Assembly (NCBI GenBank): GCA_025455795.1
Contig: JALOLW010000279.1
Span: 1-5,754, forward strand
Source: Spirosomataceae bacterium
GTDB lineage: Bacteria > Bacteroidota > Bacteroidia > Cytophagales > Spirosomataceae
Direction: 5' to 3'
Length of the DNA stretch: 5,754 nt
Part shown: piece after piece, positions 1 to 5,575 of the stretch
How positions within the stretch are numbered: the first letter of the stretch is position 1
How the letters are laid out: every line of letters begins with the position of its first letter
Translations under genes and position numbers: made by a program
Notes under the pieces: model-generated
Database searches by the model: none
What the model was told of the DNA's origin: nothing
The model's input: only the letters and a program-made list of their open reading frames with translations

Positions 1-731
1 TAAACGCGCTTTGGCAAAAACATCAAGCCGACATCCTCGACAAAGTACAAGGCAAAGGATTTGTGCGCAACGGCCAAGACGAAAACGGCCAAAAACAACC
101 GATGGGTTATCCGTTGTTTAGCCGCATCGGCTGGCAAACGCGCCACAAACCGCTCCAAATCGGCGGCAAAATACTACTGCCGCTGTACTCCGACGGCCTC
201 GAAATGTCGCTCGTGGCGATGACCGAAGACTTTGGCAAAAACTGGACGTACAGTGAGCCTATCGTGGGCATTGCCAACATTCAAGCGGCATTGTTGCCCA
301 AAAACAACGGGCATATCGTGGCCTATATGCGCGACAACGGCCCGCCACCCCAACGCCTGCCCGTCAGTACCTCTACCGACGGCGGCCTCACTTGGAGCGA
401 CGTGACCGACAGCGACCTCCCCAATCCTGGCTCGGGGGCCGATGCCGTCCGCCTTGCCAACGGCCACTGGGCGCTCATCGGCAACGACACCGACGAAGGG
501 CGGCACCGTTTGGCGGTGTTTTTGTCGGAAGATGAGGGCAAAACTTGGCCTTACAAACGGTATTTGGAACGGACCAACGACGAAAAAACGGGCGTGAGGG
601 CGCATTATCCCGCGATTGTCCAAGGCCAAGACGGTAAACTTTACGCTTGCTATACTTTACAGCAAAACAACCAACGTACCATTCGTTTTGCGGTTTTCGA
701 CGAACAATGGCTCAAAACACCCACCCAATGA
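1..731 (+). CDS. Sialidase-like BNR/Asp-box protein, C-terminal part (5' end outside window)
   Basis: The reading frame is open from the first bases of the window to the TGA at 729-731, so the start lies upstream. The GTG at 63 is only an internal codon. Three Asp-box motifs of the sialidase beta-propeller are visible: TEDFGKNW (about 222-245), STDGGLTW (372-395) and SEDEGKTW (525-548). They are spaced about 50 residues apart, as expected for successive propeller blades. A proline-rich loop with an arginine (GPPPQRLP) lies just before the second box. This matches the BNR_2 sialidase-superfamily type annotated as exo-alpha-sialidase in Bacteroidetes and Planctomycetes. The N-terminus, including any signal peptide, is not visible, so secretion cannot be judged. 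The stop overlaps the start of the downstream NAL/DHDPS-family gene by four bases, indicating an operon and translational coupling. Pairing with a lyase supports sugar-acid use, but Asp boxes also occur in non-sialidase propellers, so the substrate is inferred. Confidence 0.82.
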   Translation, partial: NALWQKHQADILDKVQGKGFVRNGQDENGQKQPMGYPLFSRIGWQTRHKPLQIGGKILLPLYSDGLEMSLVAMTEDFGKNWTYSEPIVGIANIQAALLPKNNGHIVAYMRDNGPPPQRLPVSTSTDGGLTWSDVTDSDLPNPGSGADAVRLANGHWALIGNDTDEGRHRLAVFLSEDEGKTWPYKRYLERTNDEKTGVRAHYPAIVQGQDGKLYACYTLQQNNQRTIRFAVFDEQWLKTPTQ

Positions 732-1648
732 CCCCTACCAAAGGTTTTATTCCTGTCATGCTCACGCCGTTTCACGAAGACGGAAGTGTTGATTTTGAGC
801 AATTGACCAAGCTCACGGAGTTTTATTTGAAAGCAGGAGCCAAAGGGCTTTTTGCCAACTGCCTGTCGAGCGAGATGTTTGAACTGACCGATACCGAGCG
901 GCTTCAAATTGTGCGGCACGTGGTAGAAGTAACCGACGGCACCGTGCCTGTCGTGGCCACGGGTACGCTCGGGGGTACGCTTACGCACCAGGCCGATTTT
1001 GTCAAAAAAATGCACGATACAGGCACCGAAGCCATCATTTTGATCACGTCTATTTTGGCCGAAGCCCACGAGTCCGACGAGGTTTTTGAAGAACGCACCT
1101 TCGATTTGTTGGCCCAAACGGAGGGCGTACCTGTGGGCTTTTATGAATGTCCCGTGCCTTACAAACGGCTGATTTCGGCGGCTTTGCTTCAAAAATTGGT
1201 AGCCACAGGTCGCGTGATTTACCACAAAGACACCTCCCTCGACCTTGAAAACGTCCGCGCCAAACTCCAAGCCGTGGCGGGATATGCGCGTTTTGGGCTG
1301 TACGATGCGTACATGCCACACGCGGTGGCGTCGTTGCGGGTGGGTTCGGCGGGACTATCGTGTATTCAGGGGAATTATTTCCCCGAACTCATCGTGTGGC
1401 TGTGTCGGTATTTTGACGCGCCCCACCTGCAAGCCGAAGTGCAGCGCGTACAGCAGTTTTTGGTAGAAACCATGGACGTGATTCACGACGTCTATCCCAT
1501 TGTTTGCAAATATTTTCTCCAACAACGCGGCTTTGACATTTCGACTTACACCCGCCGCGAAGTGGGAGTTTTCACTCCACAAATCGCCCAAAATGCCGAC
1601 CAACTCTTGCTCAAATACCAAGCATTGGCTACTGATTTGGGAATTTGA
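728..1648 (+). CDS. Dihydrodipicolinate synthase / N-acetylneuraminate lyase family aldolase
   Basis: A 306-residue TIM-barrel class I aldolase of the DapA/NanA superfamily, close to the usual 290-310 residues. From the start at 728, the N-terminal strand GFIPVMLTPF (residues 6-15) is typical. The Schiff-base lysine is Lys167 in VIYHKDTS and the catalytic tyrosine is Tyr139 in FYECPVPY; both fit the positions of Y133 and K161 in E. coli DapA. The usual GTTGE pyruvate-carboxylate motif is replaced by CLSSE (about 45-49), so this is probably not a housekeeping DapA but a relative acting on another 2-keto acid, such as N-acetylneuraminate or a deoxy sugar acid. The start at 728 gives an ATGA overlap with the sialidase-like gene. 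An in-frame ATG at 707 (MAQNTH...) is possible but sits deeper in the upstream gene. The sialidase-lyase pair is consistent with release of a sugar acid followed by its cleavage to pyruvate. Family call is secure; substrate is inferred. Confidence 0.87.
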   Translation: MTPTKGFIPVMLTPFHEDGSVDFEQLTKLTEFYLKAGAKGLFANCLSSEMFELTDTERLQIVRHVVEVTDGTVPVVATGTLGGTLTHQADFVKKMHDTGTEAIILITSILAEAHESDEVFEERTFDLLAQTEGVPVGFYECPVPYKRLISAALLQKLVATGRVIYHKDTSLDLENVRAKLQAVAGYARFGLYDAYMPHAVASLRVGSAGLSCIQGNYFPELIVWLCRYFDAPHLQAEVQRVQQFLVETMDVIHDVYPIVCKYFLQQRGFDISTYTRREVGVFTPQIAQNADQLLLKYQALATDLGI

Positions 1649-1667
1649 ACAGATTGAATTAGTTTTG
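1636..1667 (+). promoter_or_regulatory. Candidate Bacteroidetes promoter P1 (TTTG-N20-TAGTTTTG)
   Basis: TTTG at 1636-1639 and TAGTTTTG at 1660-1667 are separated by 20 bases and match the Bacteroidetes -33 TTTG / -7 TAnnTTTG pattern. Initiation would fall around 1673-1676, so the transcript would begin almost exactly at the 16-bp inverted repeat (1678-1742) and continue into the antitoxin gene. It overlaps the 3' end of the aldolase gene. Such short AT-rich patterns also occur by chance. Confidence 0.35.
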
Positions 1668-1677
1668 ACTATTGAAG

Positions 1678-1742
1678 ACTCGTGGCACGACTGTTACGAA
1701 CTCGTTACTAATGAAGCTATAAGTCTCAGTCGTGCCACGAGT
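1678..1742. repeat. Perfect 16-bp inverted repeat with nested palindromes
   Basis: ACTCGTGGCACGACTG at 1678-1693 is the exact reverse complement of 1727-1742, with a 33-base loop. Each arm holds its own 11-bp dyad, TCGTG-G-CACGA (centre 1685) and TCGTG-C-CACGA (centre 1735), so the two dyads are 50 bp apart. No T-run follows the right arm, so it does not look like a Rho-independent terminator. It could be a paired operator for the downstream toxin-antitoxin genes, a REP/MITE-type dispersed element, or a structured 5' leader. Confidence 0.8.
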
Positions 1743-1765
1743 GAATGTCTGAATCAACAATGAAT

Positions 1766-1773
1766 TAGTTTTG
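1766..1773 (+). promoter_or_regulatory. Candidate -7 box P2 of the antitoxin gene
   Basis: TAGTTTTG matches the Bacteroidetes TAnnTTTG box and lies 23 bases before the ATG at 1797. No TTTG is visible about 19-20 bases upstream, so it is weaker than the copy at 1660-1667. Confidence 0.25.
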
Positions 1774-1796
1774 ATTAACCAAAAACCGTGATTCTC

Positions 1797-2024
1797 ATGT
1801 CAGTTTTAGATTTAATCGCTCTCAAAACGCAACAGCTCCCTCCCGAAATGCAACAAGAAGTGCTTCATTTTGTGGAGTTTTTGAATAACAAACAACCGCA
1901 GCAAACAAACAATGCTGAAGATTTTCCACGTTTGCCCAATATTAGAGGGGCAGGAAAACAGTACATCACATACGTTGCCGACGACTTTGATGCCCCTTTG
2001 GAAGATTTAAAAGAATATATGTAA
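1797..2024 (+). CDS. DUF2281-family antitoxin-like protein
   Basis: A 75-residue acidic protein starting at the ATG of MSVLDLIALK. A GTG at 1788 would add three residues (MIL), but the ATG fits the usual family start. The N-terminal half carries the DUF2281 signature LPPEMQQEVLHFVEFL, an amphipathic helix near residues 15-30. The C-terminus ADDFDAPLEDLKEYM (about 61-75) is the family's characteristic acidic tail, where VapB/Phd-type antitoxins usually contact the toxin. Such proteins are normally encoded immediately upstream of a PIN-domain (VapC-like) toxin. Here the stop TAA (2022-2024) shares one base with the ATG of a severely shortened PIN gene, so the arrangement survives but the toxin does not. 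No DNA-binding domain is obvious, so autoregulation through the upstream palindrome is only a possibility. It may now be an orphan antitoxin. Confidence 0.85.
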   Translation: MSVLDLIALKTQQLPPEMQQEVLHFVEFLNNKQPQQTNNAEDFPRLPNIRGAGKQYITYVADDFDAPLEDLKEYM

Positions 2025-2131
2025 TGCACCTGCTGGTTGACACCCATATTCTGATTTGGCATGATGATTTGATACTTATGACTCAGGACCCGAATCTCAA
2101 ACTCTATCAGGAATGGACTACGCTCTTGTAA
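2024..2131 (+). pseudogene. Collapsed PIN-domain (VapC-like) toxin: N- and C-terminal ends fused, core deleted
   Basis: The 35-codon frame starts at the TAATG overlap with the antitoxin gene. Its beginning, MHLLVDTHILIWHDD, is the PIN-toxin start with the first catalytic aspartate (Asp6, in the VDTH motif). It then passes directly into LILMTQDPNLKLYQ, which resembles the C-terminal end of the same family, the final strand with the T-x-D-x-x-x-x-x-Y pattern. A normal protein of this type has about 125-135 residues, so roughly 90-100 central residues are missing, including the other metal-binding acidic residues. No ribonuclease activity is expected. The join is in frame, so a 35-residue peptide could still be made. 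I infer an internal deletion of an ancestral toxin gene; a chance resemblance of the tail is possible but less likely, given the match at both ends and the retained start overlap. Confidence 0.72.
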
Positions 2132-2135
2132 AACC

Positions 2136-2154
2136 CTGACCAAAGTCAGTTTTT
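2136..2154 (+). terminator. Possible short terminator after the toxin-antitoxin remnant
   Basis: CTGAC (2136-2140), a CAAA loop and GTCAG (2145-2149) form a perfect 5-bp stem followed by five T residues. It begins five bases after the toxin-remnant stop. The stem is short, so termination may be inefficient. Confidence 0.35.
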
Positions 2155-2181
2155 GGGGCTGACGCAACTCATTTAGATTGA
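2152..2181 (+). promoter_or_regulatory. Candidate ccoI promoter (TTTG-N18-TAGATTGA)
   Basis: TTTG at 2152-2155 and TAGATTGA at 2174-2181, 18 bases apart, approximate the Bacteroidetes TTTG / TAnnTTTG pattern, about 44 bases before the ccoI ATG. The -7 box departs at its last two positions. No convincing FNR-type TTGAT-N4-ATCAA site is present. Confidence 0.22.
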
Positions 2182-2224
2182 TGAAATAGCAGCGCATTTT
2201 TGAGGAAAATAAGACGCACAAGCT

Positions 2225-4693
2225 ATGTCGCAACCCATTTCATCAACGACCAGTACCCACTGCTACCACTGTGGGGCAGATTGCGAAGACACCATCATCA
2301 AGCACGACGATAAACCGTTTTGTTGCGAAGGCTGCAAAACGGTTTATACTTTGTTGCAAGACAATCAGCTTTGCAACTACTACGATTTAGAGAAAAACCC
2401 TGGTCTTTCGCCCAAATCCAATTTCTACGCCGGTAAATACGCCTATTTAGACCAAACCGACATCCGTACCCAACTGATTGAGTTTACCGACGGCACCCAA
2501 ACCCACGTCAATTGGCTACTGCCGCAGATGCACTGTAGCTCCTGTGTCTATCTGCTCGAAAACCTCCACCGCCTTCACGCAGGCGTGCGCTCATCATCGG
2601 TCAATTTCCCCGAGAAGAAAGTGCGGGTTGTGATTGAAGAAAATGCCATCAAACTCAGTGAATTGGCCGAACTCCTCGCCCGCATTGGCTACGAGCCTTA
2701 CCTCAGCCTCCAAGATGCCGAACAAGCGCCCAAAACCTCGCCCAATCGCGCTCGGATTTACAAAATCGGCGTTTCTGGTTTTGCCTTTGGCAACATCATG
2801 ATGATGAGTTTTCCCGAATACTTCGGCCTCGGCGATTTGGGCAACGACCCCCAACTACGGTTGTTTTTCAATGCGTTCAACGTGCTGTTGGCTTTGCCCG
2901 TGTTTTTTTACGGGGCATCCGATTTTTTTGTGTCGGCTTGGAAATCCATCCGGGAGCGGTACCTCAACATTGACGCTCCCATCGCGTTGGCGATTTTGGT
3001 CACTTTTGCGAGAAGCCTGTACGAAATCAGCATGCAGACGGGCGCGGGCTACTTGGACTCCATGACGGGCATTGTGTTTTTTATGCTCGTAGGGCGGTAT
3101 TTTCAAGACAAAACTTACTCGGCCATTTCGTTCGACCGTGACTATAAATCATACTTTCCCGTAGCGGTGACTTTGTTGGAAAGAAAAACCGAATCTGTCG
3201 CCGCCACCGAGACCGCCCAAAAACAAATACTCGTGTCTGACCTGCTACCGGGCGATAAAATTTTGATACGACACAAAGAACTCATCCCCGCCGACGCCCG
3301 CCTCATCAGCGAGCGGGCCATGATTGATTACAGCTTTGTGTCGGGCGAGTCGGCGCCCGTCGAAAAAACGCGCAACGAAAGCATCTATGCGGGTGGGCGG
3401 CAAATTGGCGGAGCTATCGAACTGGAAATCACCAAGAAAGTATCACAAAGCTACCTCACACAACTTTGGAACAACGACGCTTTTGTCCAAAAAAACAAAC
3501 AGAAAGAGGGCGAAATGGTCAATACCATCAACCGCTATTTTACGTGGATTGTGCTTGGTTTGGGCGTATTGGCTTTGGCGTATTGGGGGCTCACGGGCGA
3601 CCTGCCCCGTGGCATCAATGCCATCACTACGATTTTGATAGTGGCCTGTCCGTGCGCGCTGTTGTTGTCTGATACTTTTACCAACGGCAACATTTTGGGG
3701 CTGTTTGGGCGGTATAAATTTTACCTCAAAAACGCGCGCGTCATCGAAAACCTCGCCAAAATCAATACCGTCGTTTTTGACAAAACGGGGACGCTCACCC
3801 TGCCCGACGCGGGCGAGGTGAAGTTTGTGGGCAAAACCCTGACGGGCTTTGAGAAAGACATTGTGTTTTCGCTCACTTCGCAGTCGTCGCATCCGTTGAG
3901 CAAACTCATCACGAAGTCGTTGGTGGGCGCGATGAAAGAAGAACTCGTGCAGCATTTCAAAGAAGTAGAAGGCAAAGGACTCGAAGCCTACTTGGGCGAC
4001 GACTGCGTGATACGCATAGGGGCAGGACAGTGGGTGAGTGAAACCCCGCAAGAGTTTCAAACCCTTGCGGGCGAAGCAAGCCGCGTCTATTATCGGTTTG
4101 GCGAAGACGTACTGGGCTACTTTGAAATCCGCAATCGCTACCGCCCCGACTTGCACGCGACCATTGTGGCACTGCAACAAAAAAACTACCAAACGTATTT
4201 GCTCTCAGGCGACCATACCACCGACGTAGCGTACTTAGGGCAGCTTTTTGGGCGCAATCGGCTGTTTTTCAACCAAAAACCCGAAGACAAGCTCAAGTTT
4301 ATCGAAAGCCTTCAACAGCAGGGCCACCAAGTGATGATGATTGGCGACGGCCTCAACGACGCGGGGGCATTGGTACAAAGCGACGTGGGCGTGGCCGTCT
4401 CTGACAACCTCAACAACTTCTCGCCCGCCTGCGATGGGATTTTGGACGGTAGCCACCTCACCCAACTGCCCCAGTACATACGGTTGGCGCGGGCAGGCCG
4501 CCGCATTGTGGTGCAGAGTTTTGTTATCTCGCTCGTTTACAACGTCATCGGGCTAAGTTTTGCGCTTACGGGTACGCTTTCGCCCGTGGTAGCGGCCATT
4601 TTGATGCCCGCGAGTTCGATTTCAATCGTGCTGTTTACTACTTTGGCAAGCCGCTGGGCCGCGTGGCGGATTGTGCCGAAAGGCATCCAATAA
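2225..4693 (+). CDS. ccoI: CcoI/FixI-type copper-translocating P1B ATPase (cbb3 oxidase maturation)
   Basis: An 822-residue, full-length membrane ATPase that should export Cu(I) across the inner membrane for assembly of cbb3 cytochrome c oxidase. An N-terminal cysteine cluster, C13xxC16, C20 and C33-C34-E-G-C37, is the metal-binding domain typical of FixI/CcoI (PF12156 type). An HMA domain follows with MHCSSC (Cys104, Cys107). About eight membrane helices lie near 180-200, 213-235, 249-268, 276-295, 438-456, 464-485, 762-783 and 785-809. Catalytic motifs are SGES (373-376, actuator), CPC (475-477, ion path), DKTGT with phosphorylated Asp519, SHP (555-557, nucleotide domain) and GDGLND (707-712). 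The usual CPC-x6-TP sequence reads CPCALLLSDTF, as in other Bacteroidetes-type CcoI proteins, so the conserved proline is absent. SGES replaces the more common TGES. It stands alone: ccoS and ccoNOP do not follow within the window. CopA is an alternative, but the extra N-terminal domain favours CcoI. Confidence 0.9.
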   Translation: MSQPISSTTSTHCYHCGADCEDTIIKHDDKPFCCEGCKTVYTLLQDNQLCNYYDLEKNPGLSPKSNFYAGKYAYLDQTDIRTQLIEFTDGTQTHVNWLLPQMHCSSCVYLLENLHRLHAGVRSSSVNFPEKKVRVVIEENAIKLSELAELLARIGYEPYLSLQDAEQAPKTSPNRARIYKIGVSGFAFGNIMMMSFPEYFGLGDLGNDPQLRLFFNAFNVLLALPVFFYGASDFFVSAWKSIRERYLNIDAPIALAILVTFARSLYEISMQTGAGYLDSMTGIVFFMLVGRYFQDKTYSAISFDRDYKSYFPVAVTLLERKTESVAATETAQKQILVSDLLPGDKILIRHKELIPADARLISERAMIDYSFVSGESAPVEKTRNESIYAGGRQIGGAIELEITKKVSQSYLTQLWNNDAFVQKNKQKEGEMVNTINRYFTWIVLGLGVLALAYWGLTGDLPRGINAITTILIVACPCALLLSDTFTNGNILGLFGRYKFYLKNARVIENLAKINTVVFDKTGTLTLPDAGEVKFVGKTLTGFEKDIVFSLTSQSSHPLSKLITKSLVGAMKEELVQHFKEVEGKGLEAYLGDDCVIRIGAGQWVSETPQEFQTLAGEASRVYYRFGEDVLGYFEIRNRYRPDLHATIVALQQKNYQTYLLSGDHTTDVAYLGQLFGRNRLFFNQKPEDKLKFIESLQQQGHQVMMIGDGLNDAGALVQSDVGVAVSDNLNNFSPACDGILDGSHLTQLPQYIRLARAGRRIVVQSFVISLVYNVIGLSFALTGTLSPVVAAILMPASSISIVLFTTLASRWAAWRIVPKGIQ

Positions 4694-4703
4694 CGCAGCA
4701 CAA

Positions 4704-4741
4704 AACAGTGAAAAAATAATACCTCTCAACTGTTGTTTTTT
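4704..4741 (+). terminator. Weak candidate terminator just after ccoI
   Basis: AACAGT (4704-4709) can pair with ACTGTT (4729-4734) across a 19-base AT-rich loop, followed by G and six T residues. The stem is only six AT-rich pairs with a long loop, so it is much weaker than the hairpin at 4890. Confidence 0.25.
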
Positions 4742-4889
4742 CAAGAAAAGCCTGTGTTATTGTCTGACAGAACAGGGGAAATTAGTTAAAACATAACAAC
4801 ATGGAACTGGATTGGCTGTTCGTTTGATGCTATGTTGGCTTCCCTTTGAAGCTATAAGGTGCTAATTGTCAGGATATTATCCAAAATTT
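4742..4889. other. Spacer between ccoI and the strong terminator; no gene seen
   Basis: I see no credible gene here. The longest ATG frame is eight codons (4801-4827). A small 11-base palindrome, GGATA-T-TATCC, lies at 4872-4882. The family-expected ccoS, a small membrane protein of about 50-60 residues, is not present. Confidence 0.6.
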
Positions 4890-4935
4890 AATCCCCGAAT
4901 ATGCACACATTTAGCATAATTCGGGGATTTTTGTA
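4890..4935 (+). terminator. Strong intrinsic terminator
   Basis: AATCCCCGAAT (4890-4900) is perfectly complementary to ATTCGGGGATT (4919-4929). The stem is extended inward by ATGC/GCAT after a one-base bulge at 4918, leaving a loop of about nine bases. The right arm runs into TTTTTGTATTTT. This is a textbook Rho-independent terminator for leftward-to-rightward transcripts, probably the end of the ccoI message about 200 bases after its stop. An A-run at 4883-4886 may give weaker activity from the other direction. Confidence 0.82.
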
Positions 4936-5070
4936 TTTTAGTTGTGCCAACAAACTTAAGGGGGTTGGCAAAAGTTTTCGGGTGTATCCCCACAAGGGTT
5001 TTGAACCCTTGTGGGGCTGAATACGACGAATCAAGCACCCGAAAACTTTTGCTTTAGTACTTAAAATACA
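4932..5070. repeat. Nested inverted-repeat element (three concentric stems)
   Basis: Three concentric perfect inverted repeats are visible. The outermost is TGTATTTTA (4932-4940) with TAAAATACA (5062-5070). The middle is 17 bp, GCAAAAGTTTTCGGGTG (4968-4984) with 5036-5052. The innermost is 13 bp, CCCCACAAGGGTT (4988-5000) with 5004-5016, closed by a 3-base TTG loop. A further 7-bp pair, TGCCAAC (4945-4951) with GTTGGCA (4964-4970), overlaps the middle stem by three bases and would compete with it. No protein is encoded. The outer pair could be the terminal repeats of a MITE-like element. The inner hairpin resembles dispersed intergenic palindromes I associate with Cytophagales genomes, which is recollection and not proof. 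It ends one base before the transposase fragment, so it might instead be part of that element's end. Confidence 0.8.
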
Positions 5071-5071
5071 G

Positions 5072-5300
5072 ATGCAATCGCAGCGGCGACCCGCATACAC
5101 TCTTCAATTTAGATTCTCCAATTTTCGCCAAATTGACTGGGCGTCCCCGTATTTATTCAAGAACTCAACCAAATTGGGGGCGATTTATCAAACCATCAAC
5201 TGGTCGTCATTGGTTGAGCTGCTTCCTGAGAAAAAAACGATGGCAGGGGCCCTATGACTGGGGTTTTTCGAGGAAAAAGAAAGTTCTAATTAATTTCCAA
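5072..5300 (+). pseudogene. Degraded N-terminal transposase fragment (IS5/IS1182-like), frameshifted
   Basis: From ATG 5072 the frame contains FKNSTKLGAIYQTINWSSLVELLPEKK. This resembles the N-terminal domain of IS5/IS1182-type DDE transposases of Bacteroidetes, with its N-S-x-x-L-G-x-I-Y-Q-x-(I/L)-P/N-W pattern. That frame ends at TGA 5255-5257, but the next frame continues with GPYDWGFSRKKKVLINF (about 5247-5297), which resembles the following FSRKG-x-x-x-LxF segment of the family. The frames are reconciled if one A is removed from the seven-A run at 5231-5237, so a one-base slippage insertion is the likely lesion. The DDE catalytic core is absent, so this is a dead remnant. The family name is from memory of related sequences and is tentative; that it is a transposase relic is more likely than the exact family. 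Confidence 0.55.
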
Positions 5301-5575
5301 GGGAAGCCTATTTATATTTTATCCGTATTGTATCTATTTCTTCGGAACTTTTGCTGGTTTCTGAGAACGGGGGCATCTACGCTGTTTGCGGCTGCGTTGG
5401 CTTTTGTGTTGAGCCTTTGGCGGCGGGTTGGCGTGAACACTTTGTTCGATGCAGTGATCTTTTTTTAGTTTTTTCTGAATATAATTTTCTAATCGTTGCA
5501 CACTCCTCAATAAATATACTTACTCCCTCAGTATTCTTTATTTCATAGTTCTTTTAGGTTAGTATAGAAGATTTT
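5301..5575. other. Unassigned stretch between two insertion-sequence remnants
   Basis: No gene is supported. Frames are open in places (about 5301-5468 and 5351-5548) but show no family resemblance. A GC-rich patch (about 5368-5458) contains two similar segments, TTTGCGGCTGCGTTGGC and TTTGGCGGCGGGTTGGC, in direct orientation. It also has a GTGTT/AACAC pair that could close a stem around the second. The remainder, 5460-5575, is strongly AT-rich. It may be eroded insertion-sequence DNA or an old intergenic region. Confidence 0.4.

Larger units (their letters stand above)
1655..1774. repeat. 14-bp perfect direct repeat flanking the inverted-repeat element
   Basis: TGAATTAGTTTTGA occurs at 1655-1668 and again at 1761-1774; 15 of 16 bases match if two more are added. 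The copies bracket 92 bases that contain the 16-bp inverted repeat. An exact 14-mer twice within about 120 bases is very unlikely by chance. It may be a target-site duplication from insertion of the hairpin element, or a duplicated promoter box, since each copy contains TAGTTTTG. Confidence 0.75.

Noticed and set aside
174..629. Minus-strand 151-codon open frame opposite the sialidase-like gene
   Set aside because: The Asp boxes establish the plus-strand frame; the antisense translation shows no domain.
2171..2190. Possible FNR/CRP-type half-site (ATTGATGAAAT) upstream of ccoI
   Set aside because: Only one half-site is present; the second ATCAA half is missing.
3443..4192. Long minus-strand open frame (249 codons) inside ccoI
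   Set aside because: It is antisense to a highly conserved ATPase region, histidine- and arginine-rich, and resembles no family; it is a codon-bias shadow.
4801..4827. ATG-started 8-codon frame (MELDWLFV) downstream of ccoI, considered as a ccoS remnant
   Set aside because: Far too short, and it lacks the hydrophobic start typical of CcoS.
1712..4858. The 12-mer TGAAGCTATAAG occurs at 1712-1723 (in the hairpin loop) and at 4847-4858
   Set aside because: A shared 12-mer is expected by chance about once or twice in a window of this size, and the flanks do not match.
4968..5052. CRISPR repeat or tRNA-like fold
   Set aside because: The palindromes are nested once with no repeat-spacer periodicity, and there is no cloverleaf or conserved tRNA sequence.
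5368..5458. Integron attC-like recombination site
   Set aside because: GTTGGC segments are present, but no properly placed inverse core or characteristic paired arms could be found.
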